Shown here: one piece after another, positions 45,789 to 58,740 of the stretch
Numbering within the stretch: position 1 is the first letter of the stretch
Layout of the letters: the number at the start of each line of letters is the position of its first letter
NCBI RefSeq assembly: GCF_040807025.1
Contig: NC_090968.1
Span: forward strand, 7,677,906-7,741,905
Origin: Struthio camelus
Lineage: Eukaryota > Chordata > Aves > Struthioniformes > Struthionidae
DNA: 64,000 nucleotides
Reading direction: 5' to 3'
Position numbers and translations under genes: made by a program
The notes under the pieces: generated by a model
What the model was told of the DNA's origin: nothing
Database searches by the model: none
The model's input: only the letters and a program-made list of their open reading frames with translations

Positions 45789-48700
45789 ATGTTCCTCCTG
45801 CTCCCTTTTGACAGCCTGGTTGTTAACCTGTTGGGGATTTCCTTAACTGTCCTCTTCACTCTGCTTCTGGTTTTCATCATTGTGCCAGCAATTTTTGGAG
45901 TCTCCTTTGGCATCCGCAAGGTTTACATGAAAACATTATTAAAGATTTTTCAGGTAAGTCATGTTTTCAGAATTTGCTGTGTTGGAGGCATGTTTATGTC
46001 AGGCACAGTCAAGCTAGCAAGAGAGGCTTTTGCCCCTCAGCAGAGCATTCTAGACACTGGGGTGGGAGGTTGGTTTATTGGTGGCATGTGGTGGGGCTGG
46101 CAATTGCTAGATGACCTTTTGCAGTCATCTCAGCTAATGCAGTTTACTAGACCTCTGTTCATGGGCTGTTTTTTTTCCCTGTAGTTAAACTGTTAAGACT
46201 GCGAGTAGTCTAGTAGGATAGTGCGGATCTCTTGCAAGAGGCAGGTGCTTGGATGGGTTAATATTCCAGGCAAGGCAGAGTGCTATAACAGTTTGATATG
46301 GAAAGAAGCCAAGAGGAGTGTAGGGCATGGATGGGGAAGGACAAGGCTGCAGTCAGTGGGCTGCTTATCTTTAATACATGTTTGGATGAAGCAAAAGCAG
46401 TAGGCAAGTCAGGACTTTCTGTGCTCTGGGCTGCAAGCCCTGAATGCTCTGTGGCCAGAACCCAGGCCTCTCAATATCTTTTTATCGCAGAGTGCTGTCT
46501 GCTTATCTGCTGAGTCCAGCAGCCATTTCTGGACCTGCAGCCCTCTGAGGACAACCAGCAGCCCTCACTGCCCCTCTTGGCACAGAGAAGCCAAGTAGAA
46601 TTTTCCAAGTTGGGGTCGTGCTGTTCCCTTGCCTACCTTTGGCAGACTGACTTTCTGGGCTGTCTCACAGCCAACACCACTACTTGAGTCAAGTCTCTGG
46701 TGAGACCAAACTCCCAATAGATGATACCTATACCACCCCACCCTGACAGCCCAAGGGAAAGGAAAAGAGGTACCCTGTACTTATTAGGGAAGTTTCACAC
46801 TTTTAGATGTAGAATTCAAATTGCTAAAAATTATGTGGTACAGTTGTTGTTGTTTGAACAGGACTGGTCTTCCCAGGGAGTATCTCTGTGCTGGCTGGCT
46901 TGGGAAGGCAGCCCTGGAGCTCACAATGTTCAGCTCTTTAAACTCTGATTTCTCCCAAAAGCATGAGGTATGAACGGAAAGACCCAGGGCTTAGTGAGGT
47001 GCTCCATTAACAGAGATGTCTGATGACCTGACTTCAAATTTAGTGGCTGAACGAGAAGAAAAAAGTTAAAAAGAAGTTTGCTCTATCTGAAATTTTTTTC
47101 TTCTTTTAAGTCAGTTCAGGAACATTTAATCTCAGCACATATTTTGATGCTTAATTTTGAAACTATTTTTCTGAAATTGCTTTGAAATCTGTTTCAGCTT
47201 TTATCAAAGAATCTTTGTGGTGGGAGAGAAGGGCACTCTGGCAGCACCGCTCAAAGATTTGGTGCAAAATTCAGGCATTAGAATTAGTTATCAGAACTGG
47301 GAATGGTTCTGAATGGTTCCCCCTTTTGGGGGAAGAGTTACTCACTCAACAGATTTTCCTGGCTCTGGAGACCAATGTTGCGAGTCTAGCCCAGAGGAGC
47401 AGCGCTTTGAGTCTGGCAAGTTGTGGGACGCAGGCCAGAACCGCTGCGTCTGGAGTTGCATCCACACATGTGTTGATGGTGAGGAAGACCTATCTAGTGC
47501 TTCCCAGGTGGGAGTCTAGGCCTTTTGCTACCACAATCATGATAGGGACTTGCTGGGAATGTGAGCAACACCTCTATAGGCTGCCCAACTTCTGTTAGGT
47601 CAGAGCACCTCTTCTGACGTCTCCTGCTGGGATGGCAGGATCTGGACAATCTTTTGCAATCCTGCAGTGCCTTCTGCTGGCAGAGGAGGCTGCTAGATGA
47701 GCTGCATTCCCACAGCACTATCTCCTTATCTGATGCTGGAATGGGTTGAGCTGGGGATGCCAGGAGTTCCCAGCAGCCAGTAGCCCTTCCCCTGATGGAG
47801 AAGCTAGCCTGGAGCAATAAGCATGTTGTGCACAAGTCATCCTTTGGAAACTTGTTTTTCCAGGCCTGTGTAATGCAGAAGAGTGTGACAGTGAGATGGT
47901 TACTTGGAGGGCAGGCAGGACGACTGGCTAGAAATTCAGACTACATTTTTTGCTGCTGCCCTTGAGAAGCAGCTGAAAGAGGAGAGATTTCTGTGAATAA
48001 TAGGTAGTCTGGGCATGGGGTTTGGCAGTCTGAGGGTGCCCCTTGCTCCTGTTTTGGACTCACTGCTGTGCTGAGGAGCAGCAGCACCTGTTAGCTGAAT
48101 CAGGGGAAGGAAGGATCCCATCCCCTCACGAGATCAGCCTAATGTTTTTAGCAGCAGCCTGAAAACACAGTCTCTGATTTGAGCTTGGAAAAAATGAGAG
48201 TTGGAAAACAGTGCCAGTCCCATGATCTGCTCCCTGAGCTGTGATGCATACAACCCCCGCAGGAGCACATGCAGGTTACAAGGTCCATCTGGAGGCTGTC
48301 CAGTGGCACCCACATTTCAGGTGCAACAGAGCCTACAGGACGCAGAGGCTGCAGAAAACACTGCTATGCCATCTCATCATTATGCACACTTCCACCCTCT
48401 AGCTCTGATTTCTTCCCTTTGAGACTCTGAGAAAGTGTGCAAACCATGGCTTTCCTAGCCCTGTGCTGGCCACCTGCCCATCAGTCATCTTATCCCACTG
48501 TAGACAGGAGTCAGTGGTAAAACTGTTTCCCAGCTTATTCTCTGCTTCCACATTATTCAATTCTCTGTTCGTTACTTGCTCTTTCAGTTCTGTTTGTAAG
48601 CCTCCTGCTCTAGTCCCATCTTCTCCCCTTACCTGTGGTCATCCCTGGAAGCTGCCTGTAAAGAAGGGGTTGTATGAGGTGGGACTGCAGGCCTTGAGAG

Positions 48701-51700
48701 TCCTGCTTACTGTGTGCGTCTCTTGCAGTGGGCAACGCTGAGAATAGAGCGTGGTGCCAAGGAGAAGAACCATCCGTTATACAAACCCTATGTCAACGGT
48801 AAGATCCTGCCCACGAGAGTGCTAGCTATCCTCGTGCTTAGGTGCATGTGAAGGTGCAAGATTCTTTATGGGAGGTGAGGTAAATGGGATGTCTCTGAGC
48901 AGTTGATGTGTTCTGGGAAGCTCTTTTCATGTGGATAGATAGGAGGGAACTATGGAAAGGTCCATTTCATGAGGAAGGTGAGGGAAGCACCCAGGGAGTG
49001 CCTTATCTCTGGATTGGTGGAAGGGACTGGTTTATGCCTGTCTGGACTGGAGAAAGGTAGGGGGCCCTATGGGAGGGCAAGGGGTAAGGGTCCTGGCTCA
49101 TAGCTTTCTCTGGGTGGGCAAGTCACACTTTGCTCAGAGCTGCCTGTGGCATGTTGCAGGTATCATTGCAAAGGAGCCTACGTCACTGGAAGAGGAGATC
49201 AAGGAGATCCGCCGGAGTGGCAGTGGCAAAGCCCTGGACACACCTGAGTTTGAGCTCTCAGATATCTTCTACTTCTGCCGCAAAGGCATCGAGACCATCA
49301 TGGATGATGAAGTGACCAAGAGGTTTTCAGCTGAAGAGCTGGAGTCCTGGAACCTCCTCAGCAGGACCAACTACAACTTCCAGTATATCAGCCTGCGCCT
49401 CACTGTACTCTGGGGACTAGGCATGCTCATCCGCTACTGTTTCCTTCTGCCCCTCAGGTGAGTGCTGCTGCAGGAACCTGCCTGCTGAGACTGTGCTGTC
49501 AGCCCGTTCCCACCGCAGCGAGGGAACAGCTAGTCTCCAAGCACCACTGATCCTGTTCAGTATGATCAGGCGAGGCAGGCTGCTTGATAAGTAGGGCCTG
49601 TGGCCTGGATTTGCTAGCATGTAACTTTGCTCTTTCTGCAGGATAGCCCTGGCCTTTACTGGCATCAGTTTGTTGGTGACTGGTACTACAGTGGTGGGAT
49701 ATTTGCCAAATGGAAGGTGAGTTGGTCTTTGAGGGAAGAGGGGACAGAGCAGCCCCCCTGTGGGACAGAGCCGTTTGAAAGCTGATAATCTTGAAGTTTT
49801 CCTGCAAAGGCCTGGCTATTCTGCCTGCTGCAGACAAGGAAAAGGCAGGTGGTCCTGGCTTCTGTCGCCTCGCTGGAACAGAAGCCCTTTAATTTTAAAC
49901 AAAGGGCCTAAAAGTGAGCACTATGCCCCTGGCAGAGCTCTCAGCCCTGAGCTCTAAAAGGAAGAAAAAGAGCAAAATTTGCCTCTCATGAGTTAAGAAT
50001 CAGTGGTCACAAGCTGACAGCAAAACCCAGCACAGGAAGTGTTTATATGGGAGTGATGCGAAGTTAAAGCTGGATCTCGTTGCCTGAGGTGGCTGGTCTG
50101 AGTGGCACCATTACAGGGGGCTTATGGAACAGGGGCATGATGTTCTCTGTCCTGGGCTGCAGGTGTAAGGAGTTCCTGAGCAAGCATGTCCACCTGATGT
50201 GTTACCGGATCTGTGTGCGTGCCCTCACAGCCATCATCACCTACCATGACCGGTAAGGAGGCACTGTCTGCTGCAGAATATCCCTCACCGCTAGCTGCTC
50301 CATGCTGTGGCTCTCACAGGCCTCACACTTCATTCCCCTGTCCTCATCTGTACCTTTGTTTTACATTTAGAGAAAACAGACCCCGAAACGGAGGTATCTG
50401 CGTAGCCAATCACACATCCCCCATTGATGTGATCATCCTAGCCAGCGATGGCTACTATGCGATGGTAAGGTCTGCGCCTCAGCCACAGCTCTGCCTGCCA
50501 AGGCCCTGCCCTATGTATAGTTGGAGCAGCAGTTGTATTGCATGGGTCGAGGAGTGGGCAGCAAGAGGCTTTTGAGCTGCAGAACTGCCTTACATGACAT
50601 TGCAGGGCTGCCTCAGACCCTATGCACACATACCCTGCTGTGTGCAACTTGCCGGCAAGTTTGGCCTGGGACACAGAGCACCAAGGGTCTCTGGACACTG
50701 CTTTGCAAGTAGAGTTCGGGCCTTTGCTGTCCATGGGAGGGCAGAGCACTTCCTCAGCTTGGCATCCTTTAATGTGGAAAGCACTGGGGCTTGCTACATC
50801 TGTCCTTCCAGTCAGAGGCTGGGACTTTTCCTCTCAGCCTTACCAGGGCAGGGATGGAAAGTGGAGCTCAACTTGGCTGTGAAGCCAGGAGCTGCCTTGG
50901 CCTTCATGTGTCCTCAAGTCTTGTAACCTGTCTCTTCTTGCCCTGTTCAGGTGGGCCAGATCCATGGAGGGCTCATGGGTGTGATACAGAGAGCTATGGT
51001 GAAAGCTTGCCCCCACGTCTGGTTTGAACGCTCTGAGGTCAGAGATCGTCACCTCGTCGCCAAAAGGTGTGACAGGTGCTGGCTGCAGCAGGAGGGCTGA
51101 AGGCCAGGGAGGAGGTGGGGCTGCCCAATTCCCTTGGGTGAGGAAACTGCCTCCCCTTGTGGCTGTTGGGAGGTTTTGGCAGTGTTACACCCAGTGTTGC
51201 ACCCAGTTAGTCTGCCCTGACTGCAGGCTGAGGGACTGCATGCTGCATGCATGAGCACTGTGCTAATCAGTGACTCTCTCCTGTTTAGGCTGACAGAGCA
51301 TGTCCAGGACAAGAGTAAACTGCCTATTCTTATCTTCCCTGAAGGTGAGTTGTGGAGTAAGGCTAAACAAACAGCTGGTGGAGAGGGCATGTTGAGGCAG
51401 CTCCTAGTCTGTATTGCTTCTCTTCTTATTCAGCCAAGGGCCTTGAGACCCTTCGCTGAGGCAAAGGGGATATAGCATCTTTAGAGCTGACTGAACCCAG
51501 AATGTGGGACTCAGATATATAATGTCTTAGTGATGTTACGTATGCCATGCAAGCCGCAGGGAACACGGTTTGGAGTGAGCAGGGGAGGTGCTGGGTGCCT
51601 GTGGCCTTAGCCCTTAAGCATATAGCTTAGACTCTTGAACTGACTTGGAAAGGGAAGTTGAGGAGATTGTGCTCACCTCTTACAGGAACCTGCATCAACA

Positions 51701-53000
51701 ACACATCTGTGATGATGTTCAAGAAAGGAAGCTTTGAAATTGGAGCCACAGTTTATCCTGTAGCCATTAAGGTATGAGAAGGCAAATATTCTTACAGCAG
51801 TAGTAGTTCTGTGTATGAGAGCTGAATCTTGGGTGCTCAGTCTTGGCATGGCTGGGTTAATGGTCTGGACCGAGGGCATGGGGGGGCTGAGGTCACTCTG
51901 TGTAGTGCTCTTGGGGGGAGGGGGTGGAACTTGGAGCCTCAGGGAGGGTGTGCACATCACCCAAGCCTCATGAGCTCTCCTGTCTCTGAAGTATGACCCA
52001 CAGTTTGGAGATGCCTTTTGGAACAGCAGCAAATATGGCATGGTGACCTACCTCCTTAGGATGATGACCAGCTGGGCCATTGTCTGCAGTGTCTGGTACT
52101 TGCCCCCAATGACCAGGCAGGTAAGTAAGCTGGACCTGGCCTGTCTGAGCTGCTGCCTGTTTCTCCCTTTGCTTCTGCTGAAGAGTGTTATCCTCCCACA
52201 GCCTGAAGAGGACGCTGTCCAGTTTGCCAATCGAGTGAAATCAGCTATTGCCAGGCAGGGAGGCCTTGTGGATCTGCTCTGGTAAGTCCAAGTCGGCTTT
52301 TCTCTACCTGGTAACAGGCTTCCTTGTTCCTGAGTCCCAGCATGTGCTTGTGTGCTGCAGTGCTAAGTTTGTGTCTTGCTTGTGGGGAAATGAAGCTATA
52401 TCTTGCCTGTGACCTCCAGAACTGCTGTTCTATAAAGTTGGGACCCAAGTTTTTGATTCTGCTGTGTGTGTTGGGCAGCAGGGCCTCATTCTGTGATCCC
52501 AGCTTGCACTGGGATGCCCTGATTCTGACTCAGTGCTGCTCAGCAAAACCGGCTGAGCTTGAAACCTCCCTTTTCAGACACTGACATCTTCAGGGCCTGG
52601 GCGGTAGAGGGACTCTGCAAGCAGCATCCAGTTAACTGTATTGGAGCTCCCACCTCTGACAGTGGGGCCATGTTGAGCAAAGCGTGGGGCCGTGGGTGTG
52701 CCTTCGGGCAGAGCAAGGTGTGAAAGTAACTCCCCTTAGGGATGACCTGTCTGCAGTGAGCCCTGGCAGCCTGAGGTACAAACACAGCTGTTCAGGTGTC
52801 GTGGGAGCTCCAGCCCGCTCTGAGCGACCCCAGCAGAAGTTTCACACAGTGCTTGCCCATAGCTCCTGTGATGATATGACTCTTTCCCCAGGGATGGAGG
52901 TCTGAAGAGGGAGAAGGTGAAAGACACGTTTAAGGAGGAACAACAGAAACTCTACAGCAAAATGATTGTAGGCAACCATGAAGACCGGAGCCGCTCCTGA
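45789..53000 (+). CDS. GPAT4: Glycerol-3-phosphate acyltransferase 4 (AGPAT6)
   Basis: ER membrane enzyme that acylates glycerol-3-phosphate to lysophosphatidic acid, the first step of glycerolipid synthesis. Twelve coding exons: 45789-45953, 48729-48798, 49160-49457, 49642-49716, 50163-50252, 50371-50464, 50951-51066, 51289-51344, 51686-51771, 51992-52120, 52202-52281, 52892-53000; 1,368 nt, 455 residues plus stop (human 456). Residues about 10-38 are a hydrophobic anchor, and two more membrane segments lie at about 155-200. Acyltransferase motif I is NHTSPID (His247, Asp252). GGLMGVIQRA follows, then FPEG (319-322) and VYPVAIKYDP. The C-terminus GNHEDRSRS matches mammals. All junctions are GT-AG and in frame. 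The ATG opens the conserved MFLLLPFDSL; an in-frame upstream ATG at 45771 is not conserved. Confidence 0.97.
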
Positions 53001-53270
53001 GCCCTCTGCCTTCAGCACTGTTACTGGACCTGGCCAGAGTCCTCGCCTCCAGTGCTGGCCAGCGCTTGTCTGGAGCAGCTCTGTATCTTTGGACTGTGGC
53101 TACACTGGAGCTGCTCGGACTTTCTCCTTCATTCTCTGACTTTTTCCCGGAGGCACTATTGCTGCCTGGAGTCTTTAGGCCCTGGGCAGCTCTTGGCAAA
53201 GATGCCTTCTTGTTACTGTTACAGTGAAGCCTCTTGCAGGGGCAATATTAAATGAAACACTTATGATGTC
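53001..53270 (+). terminator. GPAT4: GPAT4 3' UTR and poly(A) signal
   Basis: Short 3' UTR with the variant signal ATTAAA at 53247-53252, followed by a T/G-rich stretch. Later AATAAA signals, if used, would lengthen it. Confidence 0.6.
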
Positions 53271-56090
53271 ATATGCTTCTATATGGTGTTTACAGGCCCA
53301 GTGGGAGGGCTGGTGTGTTGATTATTGTGTGTGTCAGTCACAAGTCTCTCAGGGCACAGAAAATGGTGAGCTGTGCTGACATAAGCTGCCTTGACAACCA
53401 AGGGAGTCTTGATGAGCCTATGCCTCTCATGTGTGCAGCATAAAACTCTTGGGAGCAGTATGTGGTCTCTCAGGTCATTTCCAGCTTTATTTCCACAAGG
53501 ATAAGTTTTTCCTCTTCCTTCTGCTGTCCTCCTGTCCTGTCCTGTCCTGACCTAGCCCATTGCTTCTCTAGCATGAGAGTAACAGCCTTTTTGCTGGAGG
53601 TCCTCAAGCAGTGAGGATCGTTCTCTTTGAAGCCTTCCTCTATCTCCTGGAACTGCAGGTTGCTAGGCAGCTGTCACAGGTGTGCAAGAATTTTGACAAA
53701 TTCATAAGCACCATAGTGGGAGCCCAGGATAGGTAGGAGAGACTGAGACTCCATAGCGGTGCTGGGAGATTCCCTTCCAAATGTCTCCAGAGGAAGACAA
53801 TGGGATCTGGCCTTGTTAGTCACCAACGTGCACATGTGTAACCTGAGCTTGTTGTGAGGAAGCTGAAATCTTGTGCTAGAGGTGGTACTCCTTTCCCTTT
53901 GAGCCCTATACGTATATTATCCAGTAAAACACCTTGGCATTTGCACGTTCATCCTGTGTACTTTCCAATTACCCTTATGTTCTTACCAACTTTTACACTT
54001 CCGTTAGGTCTTCTGCTTGCTCTTACAAGCAAATGCTGTTTAACTGCTTCCTGCAGAAGCTGTAAGGCACTGTTCACCTGCTTGCCTTTGCTAGAACCAC
54101 AGAGGAGGCAATGTTTGATAAACGTCTCCTGTGCACCCCCAACTGTAGTTTGTTGGGAGAAGGCATCAGCTAACTGCCAAGGGTAGGACCACTCTCCTGT
54201 ATAAGTGTCCTTAAATCTGAATCTTTCTATACAAGCTCCTGACATGGATTCGAGGTAGTCTCCTTTCTGCTTGTTTCAATTCCAGTAAAACACCATTATA
54301 TCAAGAGAGAGAGAGAAAAGAAAGCAAGAGAGAGAAAGAGACCAAAAACTTGCCCTAGCCTTTCCCGAAAGACATAACCACACTCACTCAGTTCCATTAT
54401 TCAGTTCTGTGCAGCCTCCCCACTTCATGTTGTTGATGGCTTCAAAAACCTTCATTTGGGTCAGTTAGGGCAGCGTTAGTAGTGCACAGACAATCTGCAA
54501 GCAGAGTATGCACAATTCTCAAATCAGTCCTACTTGCAAGGGTTTTGGCTTTCAGCTCAAATGACACAGACTTCCTGAATCCTGTACCATTACTCTTATC
54601 CAAAGTGCTAAAAGCCAAACAATTTATATTTGGTATGGTTTTACTCAGAGATATGATTCCAAAAATACTCACGCAAAATGATAGTATGTAATAATATTGT
54701 GATCTATATTACTATAGCACAGTAATTGCACAAAATATTAGTAACATACTAAACGCTGGAGGACTACAAAAGACTTGATTTCACCAAAAATTACTCAAAG
54801 AGCATTTTTGTTTTGCCCGGTTCTGCACACCCAAGCAGAGGGATATAGGTGCATAACACAAAATCCCTGCTTGTAAAGCGTGATCTCAATCTTTAAAATG
54901 TGTTCTGGCTTACCATTGTATGCCATATAATACATGCTTTTTGCAGAACTAAAAAAAATATAAAAATAAAAGTAAGAATGATTTTCAAATCAGAGGACTT
55001 CTTTACAGTGATGGATACCAGCTGTAATTTTTTTGAACCCAGAACACATTAGTCAAACTTTTTTTATACCAACCTAGTCAGCTCCTTGATAATAAAAAAG
55101 AACCTTTTCTAACAGATTAATACATAATTGCATATTATTTGTTCCCATAACTGAGGAACCCCAGTTTCCACCATGTGCAATTTTCTACCTATCCCAAGAC
55201 CATCAATTTAAGCACAGATGTCCTAAAATACTCCCAATACAATACTCTGAGAAGGGACAGTCTTTCTAGTCACAATGATGTAAAGGTACACAATCTGTTA
55301 AAGTACAATTATGGGAGATATTTCTATACTTAATTGATTCACCCTTGCTTCTTGTGTGCTCAAAATACGATCCTTTATAAATATACACACACAGAGACAC
55401 ATCACCTACACAAACATTGCATGCAATTATCAGTGATCTGTTACACATGATCACCATTAACATCCAGCCTCACCAAGAGAAACGAGGTTGCTCTTGCTTG
55501 CCAGCGGAGACACCTTTACATTGGATCCATGTTTTTCGTTATTACCCCAGTTTCATATTACTCTTGTAGGTCTAACTTCAGCCATGGTAATCGATCCGGG
55601 GAGGAAAAAAGGTCTGATATCTTTCCCCTTCCACCTAAGGTTATAAAACAAAAACAGCTGAAGCAGAGCAGCAGCTGCTTAACACTATCTACAGGGTTGA
55701 AAGGGATTCCTTAGGCTCATGTGCTACCAATGGAAGACAAAATAGCAGAGTTTGTTACTAATGGATATCTTAGTTACTCAGGCTAGAACTTCTCCCTGTG
55801 TAGGAGTTTAAAGTGGTATAGTGATATTAAGGGTGTACTCACTAGCATTTTTTCTCTTTTTTCTTATCCAAGGTAATATTCTTAACACCGTTCACCAGTC
55901 ACCTGTCCATGTTTGATAACTGTTGGGCCTCTCTGTTACTTTAAAAAAAAAGGGCGGGGGGGGGGGGGGGGAAGCAAACCTTATGTCTTTGGCAGTTGTT
56001 ACATTTAAGCATAGATTTTCATCATCATCTTTTATAAGAAATACTGTGTGCAACAGATGCATGATGGCAGTTAACCCATAGCATGGTTAA
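53271..56090. other. AT-rich block of unknown origin
   Basis: From about 53,870 the composition falls to much lower GC than anything around it. Minus-strand frames at 54245-53949 (98 codons) and 54672-54442 (76 codons) have ordinary, non-repetitive amino-acid content. The word CCAGTAAAACACC occurs at about 53921 and 54282. A purine (GA) stretch lies at 54303-54342, and an A9 plus G16 run at 55943-55971. It could be a degenerate retroelement or a recent insertion, but I recognise no LTR, polymerase domain or target-site duplication. Confidence 0.4.
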
Positions 56091-56204
56091 GCTTCAGTTT
56101 CCAAGCAGGTGTGCCTTACCCTCTAGTTCTTGCCTATACCATTTCATCACACTATTTTACTGTCTGCATCCATCCCAACTCCTTCTAGAGTCACAGACTC
56201 GCCC

Positions 56205-56545
56205 GAAAGACCGCTGCTCACCTCCCGGGCGGCTCCGGCAGGCCTCTGCCGGGGTGCGAGTGCTGGACGGAGCAGGCTGCCGAGCGCCGGCCCCAGCCCT
56301 CGCCTCCCTCCGGGGCCGCCGCCTCGGCGGGGCCGCCCCGAGCTGCGCAGCCCGGCGCGGACGGGCCCGGCCCGGGGCGCGCGGCAGCCGGGCACCGGGC
56401 ACCGGGCACCGGCCCCGCTCCCGCCGCGGCGCCCCAGGCTCGGCGGCGAGGCGGGACGTGCCGCCCCCGCCGCTCCGCTCCGCTCCGCTCCGCGCCCGGC
56501 CGCCCCGCGGGCCGGACAGGTTGAGAGGCACGCATCCATCTCGCC
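56205..56545. other. CpG-rich block
   Basis: CpG-dense DNA between GPAT4 and NKX6-3 with overlapping Arg/Pro-rich frames on both strands, a GGGCACC triplet repeat near 56393-56411 and a CCGCT repeat near 56468-56493. No promoter or gene can be assigned. Confidence 0.5.
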
Positions 56546-56559
56546 TCGGCTCCCCCTTC

Positions 56560-56915
56560 CCGTGGCCCCAGTCAATACGTCTCTCTCCGATGGGAAAGTT
56601 AATAAATTTAGCTCTAGATTAAAAGTATCGATCATTTCATTTGTAAGCGATAAATAACTGGGGGGAGCGCTGGGCGGCCCGCGGGGCAGCAGCCGCGCAG
56701 CCCGCCGGGGCCGGGGGCCCTCATATGCATTCAGCCCGGATGCCGGCATTGATTTGCTATTAGTCTCCCCGCACCACCCAGTAGCACATCATTCCCGGAG
56801 CCGCTATTAATGGCCTTTTGATAAATAATCACTTGTAAGTCAATAAATTTTTATTAAACAGTGTGGCGCTTTGATTTATGAAAATCCGACGGGGTTTGTC
56901 GGGGAGAAAAGCGAT
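56560..56915. promoter_or_regulatory. Candidate conserved developmental enhancer
   Basis: About 350 bp, mostly AT-rich, between CpG-rich blocks and free of simple repeats. Dense homeodomain and CDX-type words: GTTAATAAATTTAG, TAGATTAAAAG, CGATAAATAAC, CTATTAATGG, TTTTGATAAATAATCAC, and the near inverted repeat CAATAAATTTTTATTAA (56841-56857). The style is that of deeply conserved elements near homeobox genes; NKX6-3 is the nearest developmental gene, 5 kb away. Conservation is not demonstrated here. Confidence 0.5.
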
Positions 56916-57074
56916 GCGGAATTGAAGCGGAGCCGCTATCCATCTGCCTGCCAGGCTCCGGCCGCGCTCGCCGCCCTCCAGCCGCCGCAGCCGCCGCGAG
57001 GAGGCGGCGCGAGAGCCGCGACGGGCAGAGCGGCCCCCGGGGCGCGGCGGGTGCTCGGCGCTGCGCGCGGTCCC

Positions 57075-58055
57075 CCAGCTCTGCCCCACAAAATACCCCA
57101 GCTCTGCCCCAAGCCGTCCCCCAGCTCTGCCCCACAAAATACCCCAGCTCTGCCCCACAAAATACCCCAGCTCTGCCCCACAAAACACCCCACCTCTGCC
57201 CCAAGCCGTCCCCCAGCTCTGCCCCACAAAATACCCCAGCTCTGCCCCACAAAATACCCCACCTCTGCCCCGTCCCATCCCCCAGCTCTGCCCCACAAAA
57301 TACCCCACCTCTGACCCACACCATCTCTCAGCTTTGCCCCACGTCATCCCTCAGCTCTGCCCCACGCGATCTCCCAGCTCTGCCCCATGCGATCCCCAAA
57401 CTGTGCCCCATGCAATACCCCAGCTCTGACCCACACGATCCCCAAGGCCTGCCCCACAAAATATCCCCAGCTCTGCCCCACATGATACCCCAGCTCTGGC
57501 CCACTCCATCCCCCACCTCCGCCCCACGTGCTCCGCCAGCTCTGCCCTATGCAGTACCCCAGCTCTGCCCCACGTGCTCCGCCAGCTCTGCCTCATGCAA
57601 TACCCCAGCTCTGCCCCACACAATCCCCCACCTCTGCCCCACACAATCCTTCCCCTCTGCCCCACACACTCCCCCCGCCCCATGTGCTCCCCACCTCTGC
57701 CTCACACACTCCCCCCTCTGCCCCACACTCTCCCCCACCTCTGCCCCATGTGCTCCCCACCTCTGCCCCACACACTCCCCCACTTCTGCCCCATGTGCTC
57801 CCCACCTCTGCCCCACACACTCCCCCACTTCTGCCTCACGCACTCCCCCACCTCTGCCCCATGTGCTCCCCGCCTCTACCCCACACAATCCCCCATCTCT
57901 GCCCCACACAATTCCCCATCTCTGCCCCATGTGCTCCCCAGCTCTGCCCCACACAATCCCCCACCTCTACCCCACGCACTCCCCTTGCTCTGCCTCACAC
58001 ACTCTCCCATCTCTGCCCCATGCACTCCCCCAGCTCTGCCCCACGTGCTCCGTGA
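57075..58055 (+). repeat. ~1-kb C-rich minisatellite (23-24-bp unit)
   Basis: About 40 tandem copies. The left part uses a 23-bp unit around AGCTCTGCCCCACAAAATACCCC; the right part a 24-bp variant around CACCTCTGCCCCACACACTC. The minus strand is G-rich. Frames stay open on both strands (up to 344 codons plus, 172 minus), giving Leu-Cys-Pro or Gly-Trp-Gly repeats, which are artefacts of the repeat. Confidence 0.95.
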
Positions 58056-58369
58056 GTGCCTGGCCCCAGATCTGCCCACCTGCCCCACAGCAGCATAGCC
58101 AGCCCCAGCTGCAGGTGCAGACCAGACGGGGCAGAGCTGGACACTCGCCCCCAGCGAGACTCCATGCAGTTGGCCCGGCCCCGGCTGCACGGAGATGCCC
58201 TCCGTCAGCACCAGCTGCGGCGGCCAGAGCCAGCCTGAGCCCGAGCCAGGGCAGGACGCGGCGGCCACTGGCGCTGTGGGGGCCAAACTGGGGCCGAGCG
58301 CGGGGCCACGGGCCGAGCAGCACCGCTCCGCAGGCCCATCCAGAGACGACGGCTGCTGGGGCAGCCAGG

Positions 58370-58585
58370 CTGCAGCTGCGATTTGTCACTCTCCCGGCTG
58401 CAGCAGGCCCTTTGCCACCTGCTTTATTTGTCTCCTGGCCCTGACGTGGCATCAGACAGGTGTTAAACTACTTAATCACTTTAAAATTGTTTTAATTTTC
58501 TGTTTTGTATTGATCTCCACAGCACCAATTAATCAGCTCACTGGACCAGGCAGTTAGTACATTAAAAATTGTCAGCCACGCTGGG
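58370..58585. promoter_or_regulatory. Candidate regulatory element (E-box and homeodomain words)
   Basis: AT-rich, non-repetitive stretch between two minisatellites with CACCTG and CAGGTG E-boxes and homeodomain-like words (CTTAATCAC, CCAATTAATCAG, TTTTAATTTT). A possible NKX6-3 enhancer by composition and position only. Confidence 0.35.
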
Positions 58586-58740
58586 CAGCTTAGAAAATGT
58601 CAAAAAAATATCCCGACAGCAGCTCGGCACCTCTCTCCCGGTGCGGAGCTGGCACTTGCCAAGGGCTGGCTCTGCCCACCGGCAGGTGACGCGGCCTCCC
58701 TGGCCCCTGCTGCGAGGAGCCAGGCTGCGCGGCTGCACCG

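Noticed and set aside
57410-58444. 344-codon plus-strand open frame
   Set aside because: It runs through the 23-24-bp minisatellite; the product is a Leu-Cys-Pro-Thr repeat and other frames are open too.
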